Made by a program: the position numbers and the translations under genes. Below, one piece after another: positions 16,433 through 23,568 of a stretch of 23,568 nt of DNA. Position 1 is the first letter of the stretch; the number at the start of each line of letters is the position of its first letter. The notes under the pieces were generated by a model, which saw nothing but the letters and a program-made list of their open reading frames with translations, searched no databases and was not told where the DNA came from. The stretch lies in contig JBGSKF010000033.1 of the NCBI GenBank assembly GCA_041741375.1, forward strand, positions 1-23,568, in the 5' to 3' direction. The stretch comes from OFTM291 sp041741375. GTDB lineage: Bacteria > Gemmatimonadota > Gemmatimonadetes > Gemmatimonadales > GWC2-71-9.

Positions 16433-17559
16433 TCCTCCCGGGAGCCACGCTGGGGCTTCTGGGCGGAGGACAGCTCGGACGGATGTTCACCGCCCAGGCT
16501 CGGCGGATGGGGTACGAGGTGGTCGTACTCGATCCGGATCCCGGAAGCCCGGCGGGGGCTCTGGCCACGAGACATCTCGCGGCATCCTACACCGACGCCA
16601 CCGCACTGGAGGAGATGGCCCGAACCACCAGCGTCGTCACCACCGAATTCGAGAATGTGCCCGCCGACGCGCTCCACCTGCTTGCCACCCGGGTGCGGGT
16701 CGCCCCGGGAGCCACCGCCGTGCACACCACCCAGGATCGGATCCGGGAAAAGCAGTTCCTGCACGACCAGGGGATCGCCACCGCGCCCTTTGCCGTGGTG
16801 CGTACCCCGGACGACCTGGCCGGTGCCTGGACTCAGGTTGGCGCGCCGGCCCTTTTCAAGACCAGCCAGCTCGGCTACGATGGCAAGGGCCAACTCCCGG
16901 TTTGCACCCTGCGCGACTTGGAGACCGACTTCACCCAACTCGGCGGCGTGCCCGGGGTGCTCGAGCACCGGCTTCCCCTGGAGGCCGAACTCTCCGTCGT
17001 TCTCGCCCGGGGTGACGACGGGCGCGTGGCCGCCTTTCCCGCCGGCGACAACATCCACCACCAGGGGATCCTCGACACCACCACGCTCCCCTCGGCGCTT
17101 CCCGCCTCGATTACGGAGCAGGCCACCCGCTGCGCCGTCCTCATCGCCGAGCGCCTGGAGTACGTCGGGGTGCTCGGCGTGGAATTCTTCGTGGCACGAG
17201 GAGGGCTCCTCTACGCCAACGAGATCGCGCCTCGGCCGCACAACAGCGGTCACTTCACCCAGGACGCCTGCACCGTCTGCCAGTTCGAGCAGCAGGTGCG
17301 CGCCATCTGCGGACTTCCTCTCGGCCACCCCGCGCTGCTGTCTCCGGTGTGCATGATCAATCTGCTCGGCGATCTCTGGGAGCACGGGGCCCCGCACTGG
17401 GACCGGGTCCTCGATCTTCCCGGAGTCACCCTGCACCTGTACGGCAAGGCGACCCCCCGGCCGGGGCGGAAAATGGGCCACCTGAATTGTCTGGCCCCCA
17501 CGGCGGAGGAGGCGTTCACCCTCGCACACCGAGCCCGGGATCTTCTCACTCAACCCTGA
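16429..17559 (+). CDS. purK: N5-carboxyaminoimidazole ribonucleotide synthase PurK
   Basis: 376 residues, ATP-grasp family. It makes N5-CAIR from AIR, ATP and bicarbonate. The nucleotide-binding start LGLLGGGQLGRMF (about 8-20), the ATP-grasp loop KTSQLGYDGKGQ (about 144-155) and the metal/substrate block ANEIAPRPHNSGHFTQDAC (about 263-281) are intact. The start is the ATG overlapping the purE stop. The last two codons and the TGA stop fall at the start of the first copy of a tandem repeat (from 17553), so the natural C-terminus may have been trimmed or replaced by the repeat. It is the last gene of the run. Confidence 0.97.
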   Translation: MILPGATLGLLGGGQLGRMFTAQARRMGYEVVVLDPDPGSPAGALATRHLAASYTDATALEEMARTTSVVTTEFENVPADALHLLATRVRVAPGATAVHTTQDRIREKQFLHDQGIATAPFAVVRTPDDLAGAWTQVGAPALFKTSQLGYDGKGQLPVCTLRDLETDFTQLGGVPGVLEHRLPLEAELSVVLARGDDGRVAAFPAGDNIHHQGILDTTTLPSALPASITEQATRCAVLIAERLEYVGVLGVEFFVARGGLLYANEIAPRPHNSGHFTQDACTVCQFEQQVRAICGLPLGHPALLSPVCMINLLGDLWEHGAPHWDRVLDLPGVTLHLYGKATPRPGRKMGHLNCLAPTAEEAFTLAHRARDLLTQP

Positions 17560-17588
17560 ACAAAGGGCGGCTCACGAGCCGCCCCTAC
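17553..17588. repeat. REP-like palindromic repeat, copy 1
   Basis: A 36-bp unit beginning ACCCTGAACAAAGGGCGGCT. It holds the palindrome GGGCGGCTC-AC-GAGCCGCCC (17565-17584), a perfect 9-bp stem. Copy 2 starts 46 bp later with 33/36 matching positions. The unit overlaps the purK stop codon. Confidence 0.8.
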
Positions 17589-17598
17589 TGCACCCTGC

Positions 17599-17634
17599 AC
17601 CCTGAACAGAGGGCGGCTCACTGGCCGCCCCTAC
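17599..17634. repeat. REP-like palindromic repeat, copy 2
   Basis: A 36-bp unit beginning ACCCTGAACAGAGGGCGGCT. Its palindrome is shorter, GGGCGGC (17611-17617) / GCCGCCC (17624-17630), because the two central bases differ from copy 1 (TG in place of GA). The 10-bp spacer between copies repeats ACCCTGC. Confidence 0.8.
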
Positions 17635-17640
17635 AAGCAA

Positions 17641-17669
17641 CGGGCCGGGAGCACCCTGCCCCCGGCCCG
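17641..17669. terminator. GC-rich hairpin between convergent genes
   Basis: CGGGCCGGG (17641-17649) and CCCGGCCCG (17661-17669) form a perfect 9-bp stem with an 11-nt loop. It lies between the ends of purK (plus) and the zinc protease (minus), where a bidirectional terminator is expected. There is no T-tract on either side, so Rho-independent action is uncertain. Confidence 0.45.
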
Positions 17670-17688
17670 CCACACGCCCTGAGCTCGC

Positions 17689-20337
17689 CTACTTCTTCGG
17701 GTTCAGAATATCATCGATCTGCGCCCGAGCCGCTTCAAGATGCGCCCGGGTTTCCCGGTTGGAGGCCTTGGCCACGGCCGCCTGCAGTTGGCCGTCCAGC
17801 GCACGAAGTTCACTGCGGAGCAACGCCTTGACGTCGCTCGTGGCTCGCGCGGGCTGGAACTGCCGGGCAAACTGAGGCGGCAGCCCCTGCGGCAGGGCCG
17901 GGGTCGCCGGCGGATTGAGCTTGTTGCTCGCTGTGGTCAGGTAGACCCGCTGCAGTTCCCGGCGGAAGGGATCGATCGACACCGAGCCGGCCCGCAGCTC
18001 GGACCAGACCCCGCCTCGCAGATCCGAGAGCATGTCGCCCAGGGAGTAGACGTTCGCCTTGTTCGGCTCCAGGGCCTCGAACTCGATCAACCGCTCCATC
18101 CGTCGATCGTTGAGGAGGCCGTTCAGCACACCAGCCTGGGCGCCGTTGATGCGCCGAATGGCACCCTCGACCTCGATCTTCCGCAACACATCGGTGTTCA
18201 GGAAGAAGGTCGGGGTGGCGAAGGCGTTGTCGTTCAGGAAGCGAACGGCCTCCCGTTGCCGGCTCCGGCTGATGGGCACGAAGCGGACGCCGTCCTGTCC
18301 CGCCACCTTTTCCTGGGCGAGGGTACCGCCCACCACCTGGGTGACGTGGCTCAGTTCCCGCGACCACTGTCCCACCAGGCGATCATAGAGCATCTCCAGA
18401 TCGTCGTAATTCTCACCGTCCGTTGTTCCCGCCTGAAGGAGAAGGGGAACGAGGCGCTTGATGTTCCGCATCCCCCAGCCCGTCGCCTTCACGGGGTCGT
18501 CATCACCGACCGCCTCGTTGTGGTCACCCGGGTCGGATCCGCCGGATCCCTGCACGTTGAACCGGTACCAGGGCACCGTGTCCTGCTCCCGGGCCCATTC
18601 GTCGAGGGTGGCCTTTTCCGCATCCGGGGAGGCGGCCCCGGGAATCGGCTTGTATCCCCACATCGTGGCCCACTTGTCATAGGGGCCGATGATCGGCGAA
18701 AGGTCTTCAATGGCGATGCTGTCCTCGGGCTGGGCCACGTAGTTCCAGCGCGAATAGTCCATCAGCGTCGGCGTGTGTCCCATCCGGGCCACCCAGGTCC
18801 GGCTGCGAACACTGTCGACCGGGTACGTGGAGGACGCCTTCTGGTTGTGCTGGAAGCCGAGGGTATGTCCCACCTCGTGCGCCACCACATATTGCACGAG
18901 CCGGCCCATCAAGGCATCCGGATAGGGCCACTGCAGGGCCTGCGGATCGAGGTGCCCCACCTGAGTGAAGTACCAGCTCCGCAGCAGATTCATGATGTTG
19001 TGGAACATGTAGACGTCGGCTTCGAGAATCTCGCCGGTCCGGGGGTCGTGCACGTGGGGCCCCTGAGCGTTCTCCGTGGTCGAGGGGAGCCACCGGATCA
19101 CCGAGTACCGGGCATCCTCGGCGGACCAGTTCGGGTCCTCCGCTTTGGTCGGGGCGTCCTTGGCCACGATCCCGTTCCGGAATCCGGCCGCCTCGAACGC
19201 GGGCTTCCACTGCTCGATCCCCGCCTTCACGTAGGGGACAAGCCAGGTGGGCGTTGCGGGATCCACGTAATAGGTAATCGGCTTGACCGGATCGGAAATG
19301 GCGGCGGTCGGATCCTTCTTCTCGAGGCGATACCGGGTGATGAAGGTGCGCTGCTGGGCCCTCTGTTCCGGCCGGCTGAAGTCCAGATAACCGGTCGAGA
19401 AGTATCCCACGCGCCGGTCGAAGAGCCGCGGCATCATCGGGTCATCGGGGAGCTTCACCATACTCCAGTGCATCACCAGGGAGGTGGTCCGGTTGGCCGC
19501 ATTGTTCCCACCGAAAGGACCACCACCACCACCACCGCCCCCCGCGGCGCCCGGAGGAGGTCCGGCTGTGAGCACGGCCTCAACCTCGACGTTGATCGGA
19601 TATCCGGCCACCCGCTCGATGAAGGAGCGGGTCTGGTCGGGGTTCCCCCGCATGTTGTTGCCGGGCCCGATCTCGGGCGGCGGACTCGTGAAGAGGCGGG
19701 TCACGTCAACCACCGCCGCGCTGTCGGGGCCGTAGGTCTCGACGTTGAACGCACCCAGGATGGGGCCGTAGTTGGACGCATCCACGGCCTGGGCGATGGG
19801 AGACGTGGGGTCGGCCACCATGTTGTAGTTGATGGACCGCACGATCACCCGGTCCCCGCGCCGTTCCCACCGCAGCACCCGGGGCTGCCCCACCTGCTGG
19901 CCTCCGTAGGGGCCGCCGCCGGTGGCACCCTCGGGCGCCTTGGCGAGCCGGGTCACCACAAGGATCTCCTTGCCGAGCAGCGCGTTGGGGATCTCGAACA
20001 TCAGCTTGCTGCCCACCATGTGGCTCTTCCAAAGGCCGTCCTGGCTCTTCGCCTCGCTGGTGATCACCCGATTGTACGGACGGGGAGCAGGCTCCCCCGC
20101 ACCGCCACCGGGGCCACCGGCTCCCGGGCCACCCGGGCCGCCCGGACGAACGGCGCCGCCGGGACCGCCCGGCGTGGGACGAGAGGGCTGCTCGGCCGGA
20201 GTCGGCGTGACGGCTGGTGTGGGTTGACCCGGGACCGGAGCGGGCGGGAGGGGAGGGGGCGGCGTGTAGCAGCCAACCAGGACGAATGAGGCGCCAAGCA
20301 GGAGCTGGCGCAGGCGCGGGGAATCAATCTTCGGCAA
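17689..20337 (-). CDS. Zinc-dependent metalloprotease lipoprotein (DUF5118/DUF5117/DUF4953 type)
   Basis: 882 residues. The TTG start is chosen because GGAGG lies 5 nt upstream and it opens directly into a signal peptide ending in a lipobox (VLVGC, Cys23); it is therefore a predicted lipoprotein outside the inner membrane. Residues 24-85 are Pro/Gly-rich low complexity. Then come a DUF5118-like strand region (YNRVITSEAKSQDGLWKSH, about 88-106; FEIPNALLGKEILVVTRLAK, about 114-133), a DUF5117-like middle (about 165-370) and the metzincin-like zinc site HEVGHTLGFQH (487-497, three His plus catalytic Glu488) with a Met-turn candidate LMDYSRW near Met526. The C-terminal DUF4953-like helical part continues to about 880. 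It is probably a secreted peptidase; the substrate is unknown. A poly-Gly run (about 266-273) interrupts the middle domain. It is convergent with purK. Confidence 0.9.
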   Translation of the reverse strand: MPKIDSPRLRQLLLGASFVLVGCYTPPPPLPPAPVPGQPTPAVTPTPAEQPSRPTPGGPGGAVRPGGPGGPGAGGPGGGAGEPAPRPYNRVITSEAKSQDGLWKSHMVGSKLMFEIPNALLGKEILVVTRLAKAPEGATGGGPYGGQQVGQPRVLRWERRGDRVIVRSINYNMVADPTSPIAQAVDASNYGPILGAFNVETYGPDSAAVVDVTRLFTSPPPEIGPGNNMRGNPDQTRSFIERVAGYPINVEVEAVLTAGPPPGAAGGGGGGGGPFGGNNAANRTTSLVMHWSMVKLPDDPMMPRLFDRRVGYFSTGYLDFSRPEQRAQQRTFITRYRLEKKDPTAAISDPVKPITYYVDPATPTWLVPYVKAGIEQWKPAFEAAGFRNGIVAKDAPTKAEDPNWSAEDARYSVIRWLPSTTENAQGPHVHDPRTGEILEADVYMFHNIMNLLRSWYFTQVGHLDPQALQWPYPDALMGRLVQYVVAHEVGHTLGFQHNQKASSTYPVDSVRSRTWVARMGHTPTLMDYSRWNYVAQPEDSIAIEDLSPIIGPYDKWATMWGYKPIPGAASPDAEKATLDEWAREQDTVPWYRFNVQGSGGSDPGDHNEAVGDDDPVKATGWGMRNIKRLVPLLLQAGTTDGENYDDLEMLYDRLVGQWSRELSHVTQVVGGTLAQEKVAGQDGVRFVPISRSRQREAVRFLNDNAFATPTFFLNTDVLRKIEVEGAIRRINGAQAGVLNGLLNDRRMERLIEFEALEPNKANVYSLGDMLSDLRGGVWSELRAGSVSIDPFRRELQRVYLTTASNKLNPPATPALPQGLPPQFARQFQPARATSDVKALLRSELRALDGQLQAAVAKASNRETRAHLEAARAQIDDILNPKK

Positions 20338-20342
20338 GGAAT

Positions 20343-20347
20343 CCTCC
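20343..20347 (-). promoter_or_regulatory. Shine-Dalgarno that fixes the TTG start of the metalloprotease
   Basis: GGAGG on the minus strand, 5 nt before TTG at 20337. No ATG or GTG gives a complete signal peptide, so this site decides the start. Confidence 0.7.
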
Positions 20348-20491
20348 GGAAGGGAACCGGTGCCCGGACCGGGCGATGTGCGTTCGGAACCAACACGCGG
20401 GAACCGTGGATACTAGCCCGGTCGGGGCGATGGGGGAAGCGCCCGCACGGGGGATGACCCGAATGGGGCCCGATGCCGAATGGCAGACGCT

Positions 20492-21097
20492 CTATCGTAC
20501 CGCGATCACCGCCCACCGAGCCCCACTGTCCCGGGCACCCAGAAATTTCAGGATCGCGTCTGCCCTGTCCGTAGCCTGGTCGGCCATCCCGGCGACCCTC
20601 CGGAGTTCCCGAGCATCGCGCGGCGACGGAAGGACCACGACAAGGAAGGTGTCGACAACGGCGGGAGGCTGGGGGGGGGTGCCGGACATGGCTGCGGCCC
20701 TGTTGCCTGAGTAGCGACCTCCCAAGCCACATGCGCCCGTGTAGACATACCGGATGCCGTCTCCCAAGCCCGCAGGCACGGCCTCCTGGCACGGGCCAAA
20801 TCCGAAATCTGGAAGCGGACTCCACCCGCTGAAATGGCGGGGCCGGGGGAGGGTCAGCCTATGGGGCCCGGCGGGGAGTGCGATCCCGTGGTCGGAGGAG
20901 ACGACCTCCACGTCATCTGCCGAGATGTCGAACACGGCCAGGTGTCCTGGCGCAGTCAGACGAAACTCGACCCTGACCTCTCGCTCGCTGTACCGGAGGT
21001 TCACCGGCAGTGAATCCGGCACCAACTCCTGAGCGCCGACCTGGCCCACCCCAGCGAAACCGAGCACGAGCGCCAGACGCCATCCTCGAGATTTCAT
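20492..21097 (-). CDS. Unknown secreted protein with C9 tract
   Basis: 201 residues from the ATG at 21097, chosen because GGAGGAG sits just upstream and the ORF then opens with a signal peptide (MKSRGWRLALVLGFAG..., predicted cleavage near Ala22-Gln23). The frame is open further upstream but without signal-like sequence. The mature N-terminal half (about 35-90) reads as a beta-sandwich (VRVEFRLTAPGHLAVFDI), recalling DUF4384-like domains that bind nothing obvious; the resemblance is weak. Two Cys (103, 123) could form a disulphide. The C-terminal third is helical. A run of nine C lies in the codons for Thr140-Gln143 and could slip. 154 bp separate it from the metalloprotease, so co-transcription is possible but not shown. 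Function unknown. Confidence 0.8.
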   Translation of the reverse strand: MKSRGWRLALVLGFAGVGQVGAQELVPDSLPVNLRYSEREVRVEFRLTAPGHLAVFDISADDVEVVSSDHGIALPAGPHRLTLPRPRHFSGWSPLPDFGFGPCQEAVPAGLGDGIRYVYTGACGLGGRYSGNRAAAMSGTPPQPPAVVDTFLVVVLPSPRDARELRRVAGMADQATDRADAILKFLGARDSGARWAVIAVR

Positions 21098-21201
21098 GGT
21101 CTCCTCCCGCATCGAGCCTGGGAAAACGGACCACCCCAAAACACTACAGCGCCGAGATGCCGGTGTCAATCCCGTGCCCTGCCGCCCCCTCCTCCCTCGC
21201 G

Positions 21202-22482
21202 CTATGCCTCCTCCACGATATCGCCATGTGCTCTGGTCTGAAGACGGCTCAGGATGTTGATCCCCGTCGCCGCCTCGATCTGCTTGGTCAACTGGATGAT
21301 CGCCGTCGGGAGCTGCCCGGCGGCGTTGGCCACCCCCGTGGCGCCGCTACCCGAGTCGAAAACCGTCACCTTGTCTATCTGCATCTCCCCCACCGACCCG
21401 CTGATCTCCCGAATGATGTCAGGAAGCATGTTGAGGATGAAGATCCGCTCGGCCTCCGTCCCCGCCGACTGATACAGCTTGATCGTCTGCTCCAGCACGA
21501 ACAGTTTCGCCTTCCCGTCCTCCGCGATCGTGGCGGCGACACCCTTGGCGCGCGCTTCCGCGGCCTCCTGCTCGGCTCTCGCGGGGAGGAGCACGTCGGC
21601 CTCGAGGCGCCTCTGCTCCAGGCTGATCCTCTCCTGCTGCAGCGTCTGCTCGGCCACCACTCTCGCCTTCTCACCGGCCACCGCCGCCTCGGCCTCGCGC
21701 GCCACCGCCTCACCCTCCAGCTCCGCCCGCCGCACCCGGAGCCGATTGCTTTCCTCGGCGATGCGCAGGTCCGCCTGCAGGGATGCCACCTGGGCCGCCT
21801 GTCGTGCCGCCGCCTCCGTCTGTTCCGCCTCCGCCGACCGCTGCGCCTCGGCCACCCGGGAGATCTTGAGGATCTCGGCTGTCTTCTGACGTCCGATTGA
21901 GCCGAGGTAGTTCACCTCATCGGTCACGTTCTGGATCTTCAGGGTGTCGAGCTCGAGGCCGAGCTTGCGGAGATCCTCGTCGGCCTCCTCGATCAACCGC
22001 TGGGCAAACTTCAGCCGGTCCTCGTTCACCTCTTCAGGGGTCAGGGTGGCGAGCACACCGCGGAGGTTCCCTTCCAGCGTGTCCTTGGCAATCTGCATCA
22101 CCTCATCGAACGGCTTGTCGAGGAGGCGCTCCACCGCGTTGTGCGACGTCGGGTCGCGCCCACTGACCTTCACGTTGGCGATCCCCTGCACCAGCAGGGG
22201 AATCCCCCCCTTCGAGTAGGCGTTGCGGACCGCCACCTCGATCGGAATGGTGCGGAGGTCGATCCGCGACACCCGTTCGATCAGGGGGATCCGCAACGTC
22301 CGGCCTCCGCGCAGGACGCGGTAGCCGATCTCGCGCCCATCGACCGCCGTGCGCCGCCGGCCGGTGATGACCACCATCTCGTTGGGCAGACAGATGACGA
22401 TCAGTGCCTTGACCGCGAGGATGATGGCGAGGATGACGCCCAGCAGCACGCCTCCGATGGTCCCGACAATGACGAGGTCCAT
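21202..22482 (-). CDS. Flotillin-like SPFH-domain membrane protein
   Basis: 426 residues. One N-terminal membrane helix (about 4-31, VIVGTIGGVLLGVILAIILA) is followed by an SPFH/Band 7 domain (about 32-195, with VVITGRRR, PLLVQGIANVKV and LDTLKIQNVTDEVNYLGSIGR) and a long Ala/Glu-rich coiled coil (about 200-320) typical of flotillins. The C-terminal region has LPDIIREISGSVG. Flotillins assemble into cage-like oligomers that organise membrane patches. It is slightly shorter than B. subtilis FloT (about 509). It starts 10 nt after the stop of the upstream NfeD-like gene, matching the known NfeD-flotillin pairing (yuaF-floT). No downstream partner is close: 104 bp follow before the secreted-protein gene. 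Confidence 0.93.
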   Translation of the reverse strand: MDLVIVGTIGGVLLGVILAIILAVKALIVICLPNEMVVITGRRRTAVDGREIGYRVLRGGRTLRIPLIERVSRIDLRTIPIEVAVRNAYSKGGIPLLVQGIANVKVSGRDPTSHNAVERLLDKPFDEVMQIAKDTLEGNLRGVLATLTPEEVNEDRLKFAQRLIEEADEDLRKLGLELDTLKIQNVTDEVNYLGSIGRQKTAEILKISRVAEAQRSAEAEQTEAAARQAAQVASLQADLRIAEESNRLRVRRAELEGEAVAREAEAAVAGEKARVVAEQTLQQERISLEQRRLEADVLLPARAEQEAAEARAKGVAATIAEDGKAKLFVLEQTIKLYQSAGTEAERIFILNMLPDIIREISGSVGEMQIDKVTVFDSGSGATGVANAAGQLPTAIIQLTKQIEAATGINILSRLQTRAHGDIVEEA

Positions 22483-22492
22483 GCGTTTTCTC

Positions 22493-23065
22493 TCAGGTGG
22501 AAGGGGGAGTCTCGAGCTGGGTGGCCGGCATGACGCTGGCCACCCCGTGCGAGGTACTCAGGATGATTGCCTCCTGGCCGACCGCGAGGGGACCGTCCAC
22601 CTCCCCGGCCAGGGTCGCGGTCAGGTACATCTCGCGCCCGGCGATGAGGCAGGCGATCTGCCCCGGGCTTTCCGCGCTGATGGGAAGGACGACCCGTGCC
22701 AGGGCGCCGTGAAAGTCCTCGTCGCCCAGGATGTCCACGGAGGAGTCGGTGCGCCGGAGCCAGGTGAACACGCCGTGGGCCAGGCCCATCGACACCACGC
22801 CGAGGGCCGCCGCGGAGCCCAGCACGACGACGGGGGCCGCGCCGAATGCCGTCAGGAGGAGGCCGGTCACACCGAAGGCCGCGAGGAGGAAGGTCAGGTT
22901 GCGGGTGCTGAAGAGGCCGAGAAGCAAATGGCTCGCTCCGCCGGTGTCGCCGTCGCCCAGGTCACCGGCGTCGGAAGCATCGGATCCATCATCTCCGCCG
23001 CCCAGCGTGGAGAAGAGGAGGAGGCCGACGCCGAGAATGGTGCAGATCAGATAGACCGACGTCAT
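22493..23065 (-). CDS. NfeD-like membrane protein (short, protease-free form)
   Basis: 190 residues from the ATG at 23065 (AGGTGA 7 nt upstream); a longer in-frame start is possible but adds only non-conserved sequence. Three hydrophobic segments are at about 3-21, 57-74 and 78-103, with a Gly/Asp-rich acidic loop at 22-44 (GGGDDGSDASDAGDLGDGD). The soluble C-terminal part (about 110-185) has the beta-rich look of the NfeD OB-fold (GALARVVLPI, GQIACLIAGREMYLTATLAG, EAIILSTSHGVASV). There is no ClpP-like serine protease domain, so it is the short NfeD1b/YuaF type. NfeD proteins bind flotillin and are encoded beside it, as here. It is probably a membrane partner of the next gene's product. Confidence 0.87.
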   Translation of the reverse strand: MTSVYLICTILGVGLLLFSTLGGGDDGSDASDAGDLGDGDTGGASHLLLGLFSTRNLTFLLAAFGVTGLLLTAFGAAPVVVLGSAAALGVVSMGLAHGVFTWLRRTDSSVDILGDEDFHGALARVVLPISAESPGQIACLIAGREMYLTATLAGEVDGPLAVGQEAIILSTSHGVASVMPATQLETPPST

Positions 23066-23157
23066 CCCGATCACCTCGTCGCGTTGGGACAGGACTGAAA
23101 GATTGTCTGGTCGGGCCAGGATTGGGAAGGGTAAGTCGGTGCCGCCTTGCGGGAATC

Positions 23158-23429
23158 TCAGGTATCGGCGTGGGCCGCCGTCTCGGCAGCGAAGACCTCC
23201 TCCGCAGATTTTCCGGTCAATCGCATGTACATGGCGTCGGGACACAGATCGATCCCGGCTCCCCATTCGATGGCACCGTGGGAAGCAATCTGAACCGACT
23301 CAAAGAGCCTCGGGTTGTTCCAGGCGGCAAAGACACCGCGTCCTGCCAGGTCGGAGAGATCAATTTCTCCTTCGGCACCGTCATCATAACGAAGCCAGAT
23401 CCTGTGGTCCGGGAGCGCCTTGACGTCAA
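23158..23429 (-). pseudogene. DUF2442 gene, 5' end cut by an IS element
   Basis: Eighty-nine codons remain, from Asp at 23427 to the TGA at 23158-23160. They read DVKALPDHRIWLRYDDGAEG at the start, then EIDLSDLAGRGVFAAWNNP and the ending MRLTGKSAEEVF. This is the DUF2442 family pattern (ALPDYRLWLRFDDG, DLS.L.G.GVF), small proteins often encoded next to DUF4160 and thought of as toxin-antitoxin-like. There is no in-frame ATG, GTG or TTG before the conserved start. The frame runs back into the IS end and stops at a TAG. Perhaps six to ten codons have been lost, probably now on the far side of the IS. If the IS supplies a start in some other way, a fusion could be made, but none is visible. Confidence 0.75.
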
Positions 23430-23568
23430 TGTACCGGCCCTGGTTTCCTGGACAAGTGGCAGCCTACTTCAGGCTGCCTTGGGGGTGCGCTCCTGACGGA
23501 CCTGGGCCGGGGTCTTATGCCCATGTCGCTCCAGTAGCCACCCCCGGTTGTACTGCTCGATGAATCGG
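23430..23568 (-). mobile_element. End of an IS3-type insertion sequence, rest off the window
   Basis: The terminus is placed at 23430, where TGTACCGGCCCTGG begins on the plus strand: a TG-starting, GC-rich end that fits IS3-family terminal inverted repeats. It lies 39 bp from the transposase stop, as usual for IS3 right ends. The left end and the target-site duplication are outside the window, so the inverted repeat cannot be confirmed. The IS sits in the 5' part of the DUF2442 gene. Confidence 0.7.
23469..23568 (-). CDS. IS3-family transposase (OrfB/integrase core), C-terminal fragment
   Basis: The last 32 residues are visible, ending at TGA 23469-23471: RFIEQYNRGWLLERHGHK is followed by TPAQVRQERTPKAA. 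The FIEQYNR.WLLER.GH.TPAQ pattern is the C-terminal end of the DDE integrase core of IS3-family transposases. The remainder, including the DDE residues, lies beyond the right edge, so whether the enzyme is intact is unknown. Confidence 0.85.
   Translation of the reverse strand, partial: RFIEQYNRGWLLERHGHKTPAQVRQERTPKAA

Noticed and set aside
17553..17669. CRISPR array
   Set aside because: Only two repeats, with a 10-bp spacer and internal palindromes; no cas genes are nearby.
17740..20289. Plus-strand 849-codon open frame opposite the zinc metalloprotease
   Set aside because: The minus strand has a lipobox, a complete HEVGHTLGFQH site and a Shine-Dalgarno; the plus frame has no domain and is a mirror shadow.
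23217..23429. 70-codon minus-strand frame overlapping the DUF2442 remnant
   Set aside because: Out-of-frame shadow; the DUF2442 frame has the recognisable family sequence.
23428..23430. ATT as a functional start for the DUF2442 frame
   Set aside because: ATT is a very rare initiator, there is no Shine-Dalgarno, and its first base belongs to the IS terminus; truncation by the IS is the simpler reading.

Overview
The window is GC-rich, tightly packed bacterial chromosome. The marks are a LexA repressor, a long purine biosynthesis operon, a DUF5117/DUF4953-type lipoprotein zinc protease, secreted and lipoprotein signal peptides, and several GTG/TTG starts. This set looks like Gemmatimonadota or a close relative. 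That placement is inference from gene content and was not tested phylogenetically.

Layout. (1) 1-1228, minus strand: the N-terminal part of a HEAT-repeat-like protein that runs off the left edge, divergent from (2) lexA (1497-2105, plus). (3) An intergenic stretch at 2106-2288 holds a G-rich degenerate repeat, a perfect 20-bp palindrome and a candidate leaderless promoter. (4) 2289-17559, plus strand: one uninterrupted run of 14 genes, truA, an S1C trypsin-like lipoprotein protease, purB, purC, psd, pssA, purS, purQ, a small zinc-ribbon protein, purL, purF, ppdK, purE and purK. Eleven of its 13 junctions overlap (ATGA, GTGA or TGATG), so this is almost certainly one translationally coupled operon. 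It encodes PRPP amidotransferase (PurF), the FGAM synthase complex (PurSQL), AIR carboxylation (PurEK), SAICAR synthase (PurC) and adenylosuccinate lyase (PurB). purD, purM, purN and purH are not in the window. Phosphatidylethanolamine synthesis (pssA, psd) and PEP/pyruvate interconversion (ppdK) are embedded in it.

(5) 17553-17669: tandem REP-like palindromes and a GC-rich hairpin lie between the convergent purK and the minus-strand genes. (6) 17689-23065, minus strand: a zinc metalloprotease lipoprotein, an unknown secreted protein carrying a C9 tract, and an NfeD-like/flotillin membrane pair. (7) 23158-23568, minus strand: a DUF2442 gene whose 5' end is cut by the end of an IS3-type insertion sequence. 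The C-terminus of the IS transposase runs off the right edge. Neither the DUF2442 remnant nor the transposase piece has a usable start codon in the window, so a simple ORF search misses both.
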